Shown piece after piece: positions 8,697 through 16,857 of a DNA stretch of 64,000 nt. Under the pieces are notes generated by a model, which ran no database searches, was not told where the DNA came from, and was given only the letters and a program-made list of their open reading frames with translations. This DNA comes from Snuella sedimenti (lineage in GTDB: Bacteria; Bacteroidota; Bacteroidia; Flavobacteriales; Flavobacteriaceae): assembly GCF_016428595.1 (NCBI RefSeq), contig NZ_JAELVQ010000007.1, positions 62,001-126,000 on the forward strand, read 5' to 3'. Position numbers and translations under genes: made by a program. Within the stretch, counting starts at the first letter, position 1. Each line of letters starts with the position of its first letter.

Positions 8697-9251
8697 TTAT
8701 TTTAATGGAACAGCTATTTTTGTGTCATCCCATGCCATGGTTAGTGATAGATTGTCGGTAGAATTATCAAAAGCAATAGTAAATTGCTCTATGGATGCAT
8801 TTAATTTTTCTACTGGAACATCAATATTTAATATGTCATAATTTGGATCCCACATAGGTTTCATTTCATTGTCAACACCCCAAGGATATTGTTTAGAATT
8901 AAAAATGACGGTCCAGGTACTATCCTTGGGTACCGTCCACAAAGTGTATTTTCCAGCAGGTAAGGAGTTGCCTTCTATGTTAAGAGGTTTGTTGGTTTTA
9001 AATGTGGTGGCTTCATTAGCTCCTGTACGCCATACTTGATTATAGGGAACCAAAGCACCAAAAATTTCACGTCCCTTTTTGTAAGGGCGGTTGTAAAAAA
9101 CCTCTAATTTTAGATCATTAAGCTTAAATTCAACCTTATCCTTTGGACTTAACCGTGAAGAGAAAATATTCTCAACAAAAACAGAATACATAAAAAGTCC
9201 TAAAGCAATGAGTGATAAAATAATCAAAGTGCGCTTCAAAAAGGTGTTCAT
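8697..9251 (-). CDS. DUF2911 membrane-anchored protein
   Basis: 184 residues. An N-terminal hydrophobic segment (residues about 8-26) suggests a signal anchor. The rest matches DUF2911: Y-N-R-P-Y-K-K-G-R-x-I-F-G-x-L-V-P, V-W-R-T-G-A-N-E-A-T, P-A-G-K-Y-T-L-W and W-G-V-D. The family is widespread in Bacteroidota and is probably an extracytoplasmic beta-sandwich of unknown role. It reads towards meaB on the same strand with a 69-base gap. Confidence 0.88.
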   Translation of the reverse strand: MNTFLKRTLIILSLIALGLFMYSVFVENIFSSRLSPKDKVEFKLNDLKLEVFYNRPYKKGREIFGALVPYNQVWRTGANEATTFKTNKPLNIEGNSLPAGKYTLWTVPKDSTWTVIFNSKQYPWGVDNEMKPMWDPNYDILNIDVPVEKLNASIEQFTIAFDNSTDNLSLTMAWDDTKIAVPLK

Positions 9252-9395
9252 AAAGTGAATTTTTTTAGTGGGTAAATATACTTTAAAAAGTAATGATTTA
9301 TAAAATGCAAACGTACATTTCTTTAGCTTTGTTATATAGAGTTGGAAAATAATTTGTATATCCGTAATATGTTATAATGCAAAAAACATTGTTTT

Positions 9396-9493
9396 GTCAT
9401 TCCCGATATTTCGGCAAGCTCAACACAGGCTTTAGAGGGATCTCTTTAACAATTAAAATATTCTTCACTTCGGCACGCTCCGTTCTGGATGAC
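9396..9493. repeat. Solitary GTCATTC...GATGACA REP-like element
   Basis: About 98 bases starting GTCATTCCCG and ending CTGGATGAC, so the ends are inverted, with an internal ATTCTTCACT...GCTCCGTTC core shared with the 88-bp repeats at 10061 and 13981. It lies in the 9252-10480 stretch, in which I find no gene. Confidence 0.6.
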
Positions 9494-9547
9494 AGAAGCG
9501 GTTTGTTGGGTAGTAAATAACAATAATCAACAATTAATCGTCAATTC

Positions 9548-10046
9548 ATAGGTTCTAGGTTTCAAGTTAAAAGTTAAAAGTTAAAAGTTATGGAGTTATG
9601 AGGTTATGTAGTTATGTAGTTGTGGGGTTATGCAGTTGTCAAGTCTTGAAATTAGAGGTCAAAGGCGAAAAGTGAAAAGATCCAAGTTTCAAGCAAAAAG
9701 CAAAAAGCAAAAAGTTAAAAGTGAAAAGTTGTGAACCAACAACCACTAGTCAATAGTCAATAGTCAATACCCAATACCCATTACCCAATAATCAATCGTT
9801 AATTCATAGGTTTTGGGTTCTAGGTTTCAAGTTTAAAGTTAAAAGTTTAAAGTTATGAGGTTATGAGGTTATGTTGTTATCTAGTTATGTAGTTATGTAG
9901 TTATGTAGTTGTGGGGTTATACAGTTGTCAATTCATGAAATTAGAGGTCAAAGGCAAAAAGCAAAAAGTTAAAAGTTAAAAGTTAAAAGTTAAAAGTGAA
10001 AAGTTGGAAGAGGGAAGCTGGAAGTTAGGAGACGGGAGACGGAAGG
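9548..10046. repeat. Low-complexity word-repeat tract, internally duplicated
   Basis: Short words recur many times: AGTTAAA, TATGTAGT, GAGGTTA, CAAAAAG. A block of about 120-150 bases (GGTTCTAGGTTTCAAGTT..., then GTTATGTAGTTGTGGGGTTA..., then AAATTAGAGGTCAAAGGC) occurs twice, near 9551 and again near 9815, so the tract is itself an imperfect tandem duplication with a period of about 265. No protein or structured RNA is supported. Confidence 0.75.
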
Positions 10047-10060
10047 TTAAAAAGTTTAAT

Positions 10061-10385
10061 GTCATTCAGAGGAAGACTAGCAGCCGACCGAAGAATCTGT
10101 TATTTGAGAGTGAGATTCTTCACTGCACTGCGTTACGTTCTGAATGACAATTGGAAGTTAGGGGTTAAAAAGTTTAATGTCATTCAGAGGAAGGCTAGCA
10201 GGCGACTGAAGAATCTGTTATTTGAGAGTGAGATTCTTCACTGCACTGCGTTACGTTCTGAATGACAATTGGAAGTTAGGGGTTAAAAAGTTTAATGTCA
10301 TTCAGAGGAAGACTAGTTACCGACTGAAGCATCTGTTGATTGGGAGTTGGTTTTTTCATTGCGTTGGGCTCTTAAAAACAGAATT
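10061..10385. repeat. Tandem array of three 88-bp REP-like hairpin units
   Basis: Copies start at 10061, 10179 and 10297 with an exact 118-base period (88-bp element plus 30-bp spacer). Copies 1 and 2 end at 10148 and 10266; copy 3 degenerates after about 10340. Each unit has inverted ends GTCATTCAGA/TCTGAATGAC and an inner inverted pair GAAGAATCT/AGATTCTTC, so it can fold as a stem with an internal hairpin. Open frames across the array are a by-product of the repeat. Confidence 0.85.
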
Positions 10386-10450
10386 TAGCATTTTAACCTT
10401 GGTTTTTCACCACGCATCGCCCACTACGCCTAATAAATAAAAAAAATATG

Positions 10451-10458
10451 TAGCTTTG
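10451..10458 (+). promoter_or_regulatory. -7 box (TAGCTTTG), probable promoter of the polysaccharide operon
   Basis: An exact TAnnTTTG match lies 22 bases before the ATG of the export lipoprotein gene, right after the repeat block. A convincing -33 TTTG is not visible at the standard spacing. It is the only good promoter-like signal before the 10481 gene. Confidence 0.5.
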
Positions 10459-10480
10459 TGAATAATCAATCAGTCTTCTT

Positions 10481-11275
10481 ATGCAAAGGCCCTTTTTAAT
10501 TGCTATCCTACTTATTAGTGTGTTTTGTGTATCGTGCATTCCATATAAGGACACGCTGTATTTACAGAATAAAGAGCAGGCAACCGATTCAACAAACGTA
10601 CTGGTAGAACAACAAAAGCCGTATCGGGTACAGATTAACGATATATTGAACATACGTATTAAGGTGACCGACCAGGACAATGTACAAATATTCAATCCTA
10701 TTGGGGAAGGAAATTTAAACGCTACAGCCGGCGAACGTGCCTATTTCGATGGGTTTACGGTAGATCTGCACGGGAATATCCGTATTCCGGAATTGGGTAA
10801 GCTTAATGTATTGGGGTATACCACCGAGGCTATCGAGCAAAAGATCAAGGAGAAACTCCTGGCAGAGCAGTTCAAGGAAACGGCTAATATTTTTGTGACG
10901 GTTAAATTAACGGGCTTACGCTTTACAACCTATGGTGAAATAAATGGTAGGGGAACAAAAACATTGTATCAGGATCGTGTCAATATTTTTGAGGCCATTG
11001 CCAATGCCGGTGATATACCCGATACGGGCAACAAAAAAGATGTCTTGATTATTAGGCAGTACCCACAGGGACAAAAGATACACCATATTGACCTAACGGA
11101 TGTTAATGTTATGCAATCGCCTTATTACTATATCCAGCCTAACGATATGATCTATGTAAAGCCTTTAAAGCAAAAGGCTTGGGGCACGGGTACAACGGCC
11201 CTACAAAACATAGGCGCTATAGCGACTGTGTTGTCTTTGGTAACGACCTCTATTTTATTATTTCAACGTATCTAA
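10481..11275 (+). CDS. Polysaccharide export outer-membrane lipoprotein (Wza/OPX family)
   Basis: 264 residues. A lipoprotein signal peptide ends at Cys19 in the lipobox V-S-C. A Poly_export domain follows (about 47-135: Y-R-V-Q-I-N-D-I-L-N-I-R-I, then G-F-T-V-D-L-H-G-N-I-R-I-P-E-L-G), then an SLBB domain (about 140-230) and a C-terminal hydrophobic helix (243-264). Members form the periplasm-spanning, outer-membrane channel for capsule or exopolysaccharide. It is first in the locus, four bases ahead of its Wzc partner. Confidence 0.92.
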   Translation: MQRPFLIAILLISVFCVSCIPYKDTLYLQNKEQATDSTNVLVEQQKPYRVQINDILNIRIKVTDQDNVQIFNPIGEGNLNATAGERAYFDGFTVDLHGNIRIPELGKLNVLGYTTEAIEQKIKEKLLAEQFKETANIFVTVKLTGLRFTTYGEINGRGTKTLYQDRVNIFEAIANAGDIPDTGNKKDVLIIRQYPQGQKIHHIDLTDVNVMQSPYYYIQPNDMIYVKPLKQKAWGTGTTALQNIGAIATVLSLVTTSILLFQRI

Positions 11276-11279
11276 GCCT

Positions 11280-13754
11280 ATGTCGTATAACGAATTTGAA
11301 GATCTCGACCATATAGAATCCAAGGGGATGACCTTCGATTTTAAAGGTTTTTTATTTAAGGTCCTACATTTGTGGAAGCTTATCTTTTTAAGTATTGGGG
11401 TGGCACTGGTTATTGCTTATTCCATTAATGTTCGGAAGCAAAATGTGTATCGTTTGGGCGCTTTAATCTCCATAGAAAATGACCAGAATCCCTTTTTTAC
11501 GGCCAATACCAGTATATCTTTTAATTGGGGCGGTGTGTCAGGAAAAGTAGGAAAGATAATAACGACTTTAGGGACTCGCCGTCATAACGAGCTGGTGGTC
11601 GATTCGTTGCAGTATTACATGCAGTACCTGGTACAGGGCAAGTACCGCAAAGAGGATATATACAAACGCGCACCTTTTTATGTAGAACTAGACAAGACCA
11701 AAGGCCAATTGTTGGGGATGCCTATTGGAATCCGTTTTTTAAATGACAGTATATATGAGGTGTTTGGCGAATTCGAATCGCCTATGGGAACGGTGCAACG
11801 TTATGGAGACAAATCGAAAGATCAGGTGGTGTTACCGGTAGGCGCTTTTAAGCAGCAGTTTCGTGTTGGCGATCTGGTACAACTCCCATTTTTAAACCTT
11901 CACTTGTATAAACGCCCTGGGTGTACTATTGTTCCCGAATCTGAGTATTACCTGCAGTTCTTAAATTTTGACGGCATGGTCCATTCGTATTCGCGGGCGG
12001 TGAGTGCTGCTCCCAGTTCTAGGACCAGTTCGGTACTTCACTTGGGTATGAATGGAACTAACAAAGCCAAGATTGTCGATTATTTAAATACAACGGTTGC
12101 TATACTAAGTCAAACCGAATTGCGGCTTAAGAATTTGTACGCGACCAATACCATTAAATTTATTGATAGTAGTTTGGCGGCAGTGAATGTGAAGTTAAAA
12201 GATGTAAACGATGAGATGAATAGTTTTAGGAAGCAAAGCCGGGTATTTGATGTGGATGCGGAAGTTGCAAATGTTTCATCAAAACTTAAGGATTTTGATG
12301 TCGATAAGGAAGGCATTCAAAACAAACTCAAATATTTGGATCTTTTAGATAATTATTTGCGTACCAAAACCGATTATAGCCATATTGCAGCGCCTACCTC
12401 GGTGGGTATTGAGGAAGGGAATATTCTAGCTAGTGTCGGTAAAATTACTGCGTTAGCAATAGAACGGCAAAATCTAGAAGCGACCACCAAAGAGGGATCC
12501 AGTTTGTTTAAGGAATTGGACAGCCGGATCGATGCCGAAAAGAATGTGTTGTTTGAGATTATTGCTGCTACTACAAATACTTTGGGAATTCAGTTACAGA
12601 CCATCAACCGTCAAATCGCGAAAATGGAAGCTAAACTAAGTGATTTGCCAGAAGAGCAACAGCAATACCTTAAGATTCAACGTAAATTAGATTTAAGTCA
12701 GGAAGCTTATAATGTGTATTTGGCCAAGCGCAGTGAAGCGGCTATAGTGAAAGCAGCTAATGTGTCGGATATTTCGATTATCGATGAGGCTAAAGACATA
12801 GGTAATCCACCTATTGGGCCGAATAAAAGCTTAAACTATATGTTGGCTTTAATGGTTGGCTTCATGGCGCCATTGGTCCTTATTTTTGTGGTCTTTTTAC
12901 TGGATACCACCATTCACGGATCCGATGAGGTGGAGCGTTTGTCCAGTATTCCTATTTTAGGGCTGGTAGGGAAGTATAATTACAAGAATAACCTAGTTGT
13001 TTTTGAGAAACCCAAGTCTGCGGTTGCAGAATCGTTTCGGGCCATTCGTTCCAGTCTTCAGTTTTTTTATAAAAAACAAGAATATAATAAGGCTTTGGGA
13101 CGTACCTTAATGATAACCTCTTCGGTGAGTGGGGAAGGGAAAACCTTTTGTTCTATTAATGTTGCCACGGCCTATGCCTTGTCGGGGAAGAAAACCATTT
13201 TACTGGGATTGGATTTACGTAAACCCAAGATATTTAATGACTTTAATATCGAAAATGACCATGGGGTCGTAAACTACTTGATGGGCGAAAAAGCGTTTGA
13301 TGAGGTGTTGAACACTACGCATATATCTAATTTGGACGTGGTTACCTCGGGTCCCATACCACCAAACCCCTCGGAATTGTTAATGGGGAGCGATCTGACG
13401 GAATTAATAGACCGGCTACGGGAGTCTTACGATATGATTGTACTGGATACCCCGCCCTTAGGCTTGGTAACGGATGCTTTGGAGTTGTCTAATTACGCCG
13501 ATACAACGCTTTTTGTGATCCGACTGGATTATACCAAAAAGGGTATGCTGCAACTCGTCAATGCCAAGTACCGTAATGGTGAGCTTAAAAACATTAGTTT
13601 TATACTCAACTTCTATAAGCATAAAACGAACCAAAATTATGGCTATGGTTATGGCTACGGCTATGGTTACGGCTATGGGGTATATGGGGAGGCTTACCAT
13701 CAGTCCGATAAAAAGAAAGGGCTTTTGGCCAGGTTGCGTAAATGGGTGTCGTAA
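11280..13754 (+). CDS. Wzc-like polysaccharide co-polymerase / BY-type tyrosine autokinase
   Basis: 824 residues. Two membrane helices (about 30-50 and 519-545) flank a periplasmic Wzz/GNVR region with coiled coil. The cytoplasmic C-terminus is a bacterial tyrosine kinase with Walker A S-x-x-S-G-E-G-K-T (about 614-622), Walker A' L-L-G-L-D-L-R-K-P (about 640) and Walker B M-I-V-L-D-T-P-P (about 719). The tail (about 786-805) is an alternating Gly-Tyr run, the autophosphorylated tyrosine cluster. It should control chain length and coordinate export with the OPX lipoprotein. The start follows the previous stop by four bases. Confidence 0.93.
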   Translation: MSYNEFEDLDHIESKGMTFDFKGFLFKVLHLWKLIFLSIGVALVIAYSINVRKQNVYRLGALISIENDQNPFFTANTSISFNWGGVSGKVGKIITTLGTRRHNELVVDSLQYYMQYLVQGKYRKEDIYKRAPFYVELDKTKGQLLGMPIGIRFLNDSIYEVFGEFESPMGTVQRYGDKSKDQVVLPVGAFKQQFRVGDLVQLPFLNLHLYKRPGCTIVPESEYYLQFLNFDGMVHSYSRAVSAAPSSRTSSVLHLGMNGTNKAKIVDYLNTTVAILSQTELRLKNLYATNTIKFIDSSLAAVNVKLKDVNDEMNSFRKQSRVFDVDAEVANVSSKLKDFDVDKEGIQNKLKYLDLLDNYLRTKTDYSHIAAPTSVGIEEGNILASVGKITALAIERQNLEATTKEGSSLFKELDSRIDAEKNVLFEIIAATTNTLGIQLQTINRQIAKMEAKLSDLPEEQQQYLKIQRKLDLSQEAYNVYLAKRSEAAIVKAANVSDISIIDEAKDIGNPPIGPNKSLNYMLALMVGFMAPLVLIFVVFLLDTTIHGSDEVERLSSIPILGLVGKYNYKNNLVVFEKPKSAVAESFRAIRSSLQFFYKKQEYNKALGRTLMITSSVSGEGKTFCSINVATAYALSGKKTILLGLDLRKPKIFNDFNIENDHGVVNYLMGEKAFDEVLNTTHISNLDVVTSGPIPPNPSELLMGSDLTELIDRLRESYDMIVLDTPPLGLVTDALELSNYADTTLFVIRLDYTKKGMLQLVNAKYRNGELKNISFILNFYKHKTNQNYGYGYGYGYGYGYGVYGEAYHQSDKKKGLLARLRKWVS
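13636..13680 (+). repeat. In-gene hexanucleotide repeat encoding the Tyr-Gly tail of the kinase
   Basis: About seven near-identical TATGGY-type hexamers in a row (TATGGC, TATGGT, TACGGC variants) encode the alternating Tyr-Gly tail. Being in-frame multiples of six, slippage would change the number of phosphorylatable tyrosines without breaking the frame. Confidence 0.85.
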
Positions 13755-13769
13755 GTTAGAAGTTTAGAA

Positions 13770-14390
13770 AAGTTTCAAGTTTCAAGTTTTAGGTTTTAAG
13801 TTTTAAGTTTGGAGGTCTCAAATTTCAAGTTATAAATTTAAGAACTAATTAATAATCAATAGACAATAATCAATAGCCAATCACCAACAACCAATAGCCA
13901 ATCACCAACAACCAACAACCAACAACCAGAAACCAACAACCAGCAACCAGCAACCAATCGTCAATAATCAATCTTAAGTTGTCATTCAGAGGAAGGCTTG
14001 CAGCCGACCGAAGAATCTGTTATTTGAGAGTGAGATTCTTCACTGCACTGCGTTACGTTCTGAATGACAGAGGCGGTTTGTCGGGCAGTCTATAACCAAC
14101 AACCAATAGCCAACAGCCAACAACTAATAGCTAATAGCTAATAGCCAATCACCAACAACCAGCAACCAGCAACCAACAACCAGCAACTAGCAACCAACAA
14201 CCAACAACCAACAATCAGCAACCAACAACCAACAACCAACAACCAGCAACCAACAACCAGCAACTAGCAACTAGCAACCAACAACCAGCAACTAGCAACC
14301 AACAACCGGCAACCAGCAACCAGCAACTAGCAACCAACAACCAGCAACCAACAACCAATCGTCAATCCTCAATCAAAAGAGTATTAATTC
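13770..14390. repeat. CAACCA-type minisatellite with one embedded 88-bp REP-like element
   Basis: Between the kinase and permease genes lies about 720 bases without a gene. 13770-13975 and 14090-14370 are built of short words (CAACCAACAACC, CAGCAACTAG, CCAATAGCCAATCA) repeated dozens of times on one strand. At 13981-14068 sits a fourth, nearly exact copy of the 88-bp element at 10061, with the same inverted ends. From 14390 to 14477 the sequence is ordinary AT-rich leader. Confidence 0.85.
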
Positions 14391-14477
14391 TTTAGATATG
14401 CATGTTCCGACTTCGGTTTACAGACAAACTTTAAACTATATTGAGTATATTAGCCCTGAACTTAAAACCCCAAAATA

Positions 14478-15341
14478 TTGAACCGTTCCAGTGATGATAC
14501 TTGGTTGTATACCATCTCTTCAAAGCGTAAGTTGATAGACTTTAATTTTAGAGAACTATGGCGGTATCGGGATTTGCTGTTTTTATTTGTGAAACGCGAT
14601 GTTGTTACGGTATATAAGCAAACCATATTGGGCCCCTTATGGTATTTAATACAGCCTTTATTTACTGCGCTTACCTTTACTTTAATATTTAATAAGGTAG
14701 CCAATATAGAAACGGGAACTGTACCGCCCTTTTTGTTCAATTTGGCAGGGATTTCTGTTTGGAATTATTTTAAGAATTGTTTACAGGCTACTTCTGATAC
14801 TTTTCGCAGCAATGCGGGTATTTTTAGTAAGGTCTATTTTCCACGCCTTATTTCGCCTTTATCGGTTGTTATTTCAAACCTGATTAAGTTTGGTATTCAA
14901 TTACTTATTTTTATAGGGTTTTATGTGTATTATTATACACAAGGTGCAGCTGTGTCGCTAAATAGTACTTTGGTATTTTTTCCGGTTTTAATAATTTTAA
15001 TGGGATTGCTTGGATTGGGGCTTGGTATGGTTATATCGTCGATGGTTACCAAATATAGGGACTTAAAATACCTGCTTAATTTTGGCGTACAGTTGCTTAT
15101 GTATACATCGGCTGTTATGTATCCGTTGGCATTGATGCGCGAAAAATTACCACGATTTGCCTGGTTGGTAGAGTATAACCCTATGGCTTATGTTATAGAA
15201 GCTGCACGGTATATGCTATTGAGTACGGGAACCCTTTCAGTAAATGGTATTGTTTATACAGCAATAGTTACAATGTCAATTTTGTTTATAGGATTGGTTG
15301 TTTTTAACAAGACAGAGAAAAGTTTTATAGATACGGTTTGA
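14478..15341 (+). CDS. wzm: ABC-2 polysaccharide export permease (Wzm-like)
   Basis: 287 residues with about six membrane segments in the C-terminal three quarters. The N-terminal cytoplasmic part (L-W-R-Y-R-D-L-L-F-L-F-V-K-R-D then Y-K-Q-T-I-L-G-P-L-W) is characteristic of O-antigen/teichoic-acid ABC permeases. It pairs with the Wzt gene at 15598 to flip lipid-linked glycan across the inner membrane. No in-frame ATG fits; TTG at 14478 is chosen because a stop lies four codons upstream and homology begins close to it. The 256-base gap before wzt is unusual for this pair. Confidence 0.9.
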   Translation: MNRSSDDTWLYTISSKRKLIDFNFRELWRYRDLLFLFVKRDVVTVYKQTILGPLWYLIQPLFTALTFTLIFNKVANIETGTVPPFLFNLAGISVWNYFKNCLQATSDTFRSNAGIFSKVYFPRLISPLSVVISNLIKFGIQLLIFIGFYVYYYTQGAAVSLNSTLVFFPVLIILMGLLGLGLGMVISSMVTKYRDLKYLLNFGVQLLMYTSAVMYPLALMREKLPRFAWLVEYNPMAYVIEAARYMLLSTGTLSVNGIVYTAIVTMSILFIGLVVFNKTEKSFIDTV

Positions 15342-15344
15342 AAG

Positions 15345-15571
15345 GTCTGGGAGTTATGGAGTGATGGGGTTAAGGGAGGCTTAGCATGGTAGTGAGGGGC
15401 TGAACCCTCCGACTAAATGCTGTGCATTTAGCCACCTCCCTTAGGTTTAAGGGAGGAGTTTTTTGTGTTGGAGGGTTTTCGTGGGGTTGGCCTAATAAAG
15501 TGTACCCTTAGGTTTAAGGGAGGAGATTTTTGTGTTGGAGGGTTTTCGTGGGGTTGGCTTAATAAAGTATA
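15345..15571. repeat. DUF559-associated repeat tail followed by a 67-bp tandem duplication
   Basis: 15402-15442 (GAACCCTCCGACTAAA, then CACCTCCC) matches, in inverted orientation, the 3' end of the DUF559 gene at 37332. From 15438 two copies of a 67-base unit follow directly (15438-15504 and 15505-15571), differing at only a few positions; each begins with a CCCTTAGGTTTAAGGG hairpin. No gene is visible, and the stretch separates wzm from wzt. Confidence 0.75.
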
Positions 15572-15597
15572 ATTAAAATAAAATGTAAAGAATAGCG

Positions 15598-16857
15598 ATG
15601 GGCGTTATTTTAAAAGCGGAACATATAAGTAAACAATACCGTTTGGGAGTCATTGGAACGGGAAGCTTAAAGGACGACCTTACGCGTTGGTGGTATCGTA
15701 TACAGGGTAAGGAGGATCCTTTTTTAAAGGTAGGGGCTGTTAATGATCGTAGTACACAAGCCGATAGCGATTATGTATGGGCTTTACAGGATATTAGTTT
15801 TGAAGTACAGCAAGGCGAAGTGTTAGGGATTATTGGAAAGAATGGTGCAGGCAAGTCCACGCTTTTAAAAATATTGTCCCGCGTTACCGCTCCTACCACT
15901 GGAAGTATTAAGACGAAAGGGCGTATCGCCTCTTTATTGGAAGTAGGTACTGGATTTCATCCGGAATTGACCGGACGCGAGAATATTTACTTGAATGGGG
16001 TTATTTTAGGAATGACCAAAGCCGAGATAGCAGGTAAAGAGGCCGAGATTATTGACTTTAGTGGCTGTGCTCGTTATATTGATACACCTGTTAAGCGGTA
16101 TAGTAGTGGGATGCGGGTGCGATTAGCTTTTGCGGTAGCGGCTTTTTTAGAACCCGATATTTTGGTTATTGATGAGGTGTTGGCGGTAGGAGATGCCGAA
16201 TTTCAGAAAAAAGCCATTGGTAAAATGCAGGATATAAGCAAAGGTGAGGGGCGTACCGTATTGTTTGTGAGTCATAATATGGCCGCTGTGAAGAGTTTGT
16301 GTACCAGAGCGATGGTTTTAGTTAATGGGCATATAGCTTTTGAAGGAAGTACCGATGCCGCTGTTAGCCTTTATTTAAAAGGCGGGGCAGAAATATTTAA
16401 TAACAAGACTTTTGGAGCAGATTATGATCAAGACATTTTTACCTTGCAAAGTATTTGTGCGAAAAACAAAGTAAAATCTGCTAATGAACCTATTGTAGAG
16501 GATGCCGAAATTGAATTACTTACTGATATTTTGATTAAAACTGAAGAAACTGAGCGATATCATATCACTTATCATTTGGTGAATGAATTGGGAGTCCCGA
16601 TGTTTTCATTTTCGAATACGGATGTCTCTTTAAGAACAGGACGTAATTTGTTAAGCTGTTATTTTCCAAATGGATTTTTACAATCGGGACAATATTTTTT
16701 GTCTTTATATATTGTTGAGGATAGGCATCATGCTATTTTTATAGAGAAAGATATTTACAGTTTTGTTGTTGTGGATGCTCCAAGAAGACTTGGAGTTTAC
16801 ATGGGGAGAGAACCCGGATATATTAAGCCTCAATTTACTTGGGAAAACAGAGAATAG
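15598..16857 (+). CDS. wzt: ABC exporter ATPase with C-terminal glycan-recognition domain (Wzt-like)
   Basis: 419 residues. Residues 1-250 form an ABC ATPase: Walker A G-K-N-G-A-G-K-S-T (80-88), the Wzt/TagH-type signature Y-S-S-G-M-R-V-R-L-A (168-177) and Walker B I-L-V-I-D-E (188-193). The last roughly 150 residues resemble the immunoglobulin-like Wzt C-terminal domain, which binds a terminal modification of the finished chain in systems such as E. coli O9a. That suggests export here may depend on a chain-end cap. The stop abuts the ATG of the aminotransferase. Confidence 0.92.
   Translation: MGVILKAEHISKQYRLGVIGTGSLKDDLTRWWYRIQGKEDPFLKVGAVNDRSTQADSDYVWALQDISFEVQQGEVLGIIGKNGAGKSTLLKILSRVTAPTTGSIKTKGRIASLLEVGTGFHPELTGRENIYLNGVILGMTKAEIAGKEAEIIDFSGCARYIDTPVKRYSSGMRVRLAFAVAAFLEPDILVIDEVLAVGDAEFQKKAIGKMQDISKGEGRTVLFVSHNMAAVKSLCTRAMVLVNGHIAFEGSTDAAVSLYLKGGAEIFNNKTFGADYDQDIFTLQSICAKNKVKSANEPIVEDAEIELLTDILIKTEETERYHITYHLVNELGVPMFSFSNTDVSLRTGRNLLSCYFPNGFLQSGQYFLSLYIVEDRHHAIFIEKDIYSFVVVDAPRRLGVYMGREPGYIKPQFTWENRE

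Noticed and set aside
10059-10440. Two small proteins of 68 and 72 codons upstream of the export gene
   Set aside because: They are translations of the 118-base tandem repeat and share its period. They have no independent coding signs.
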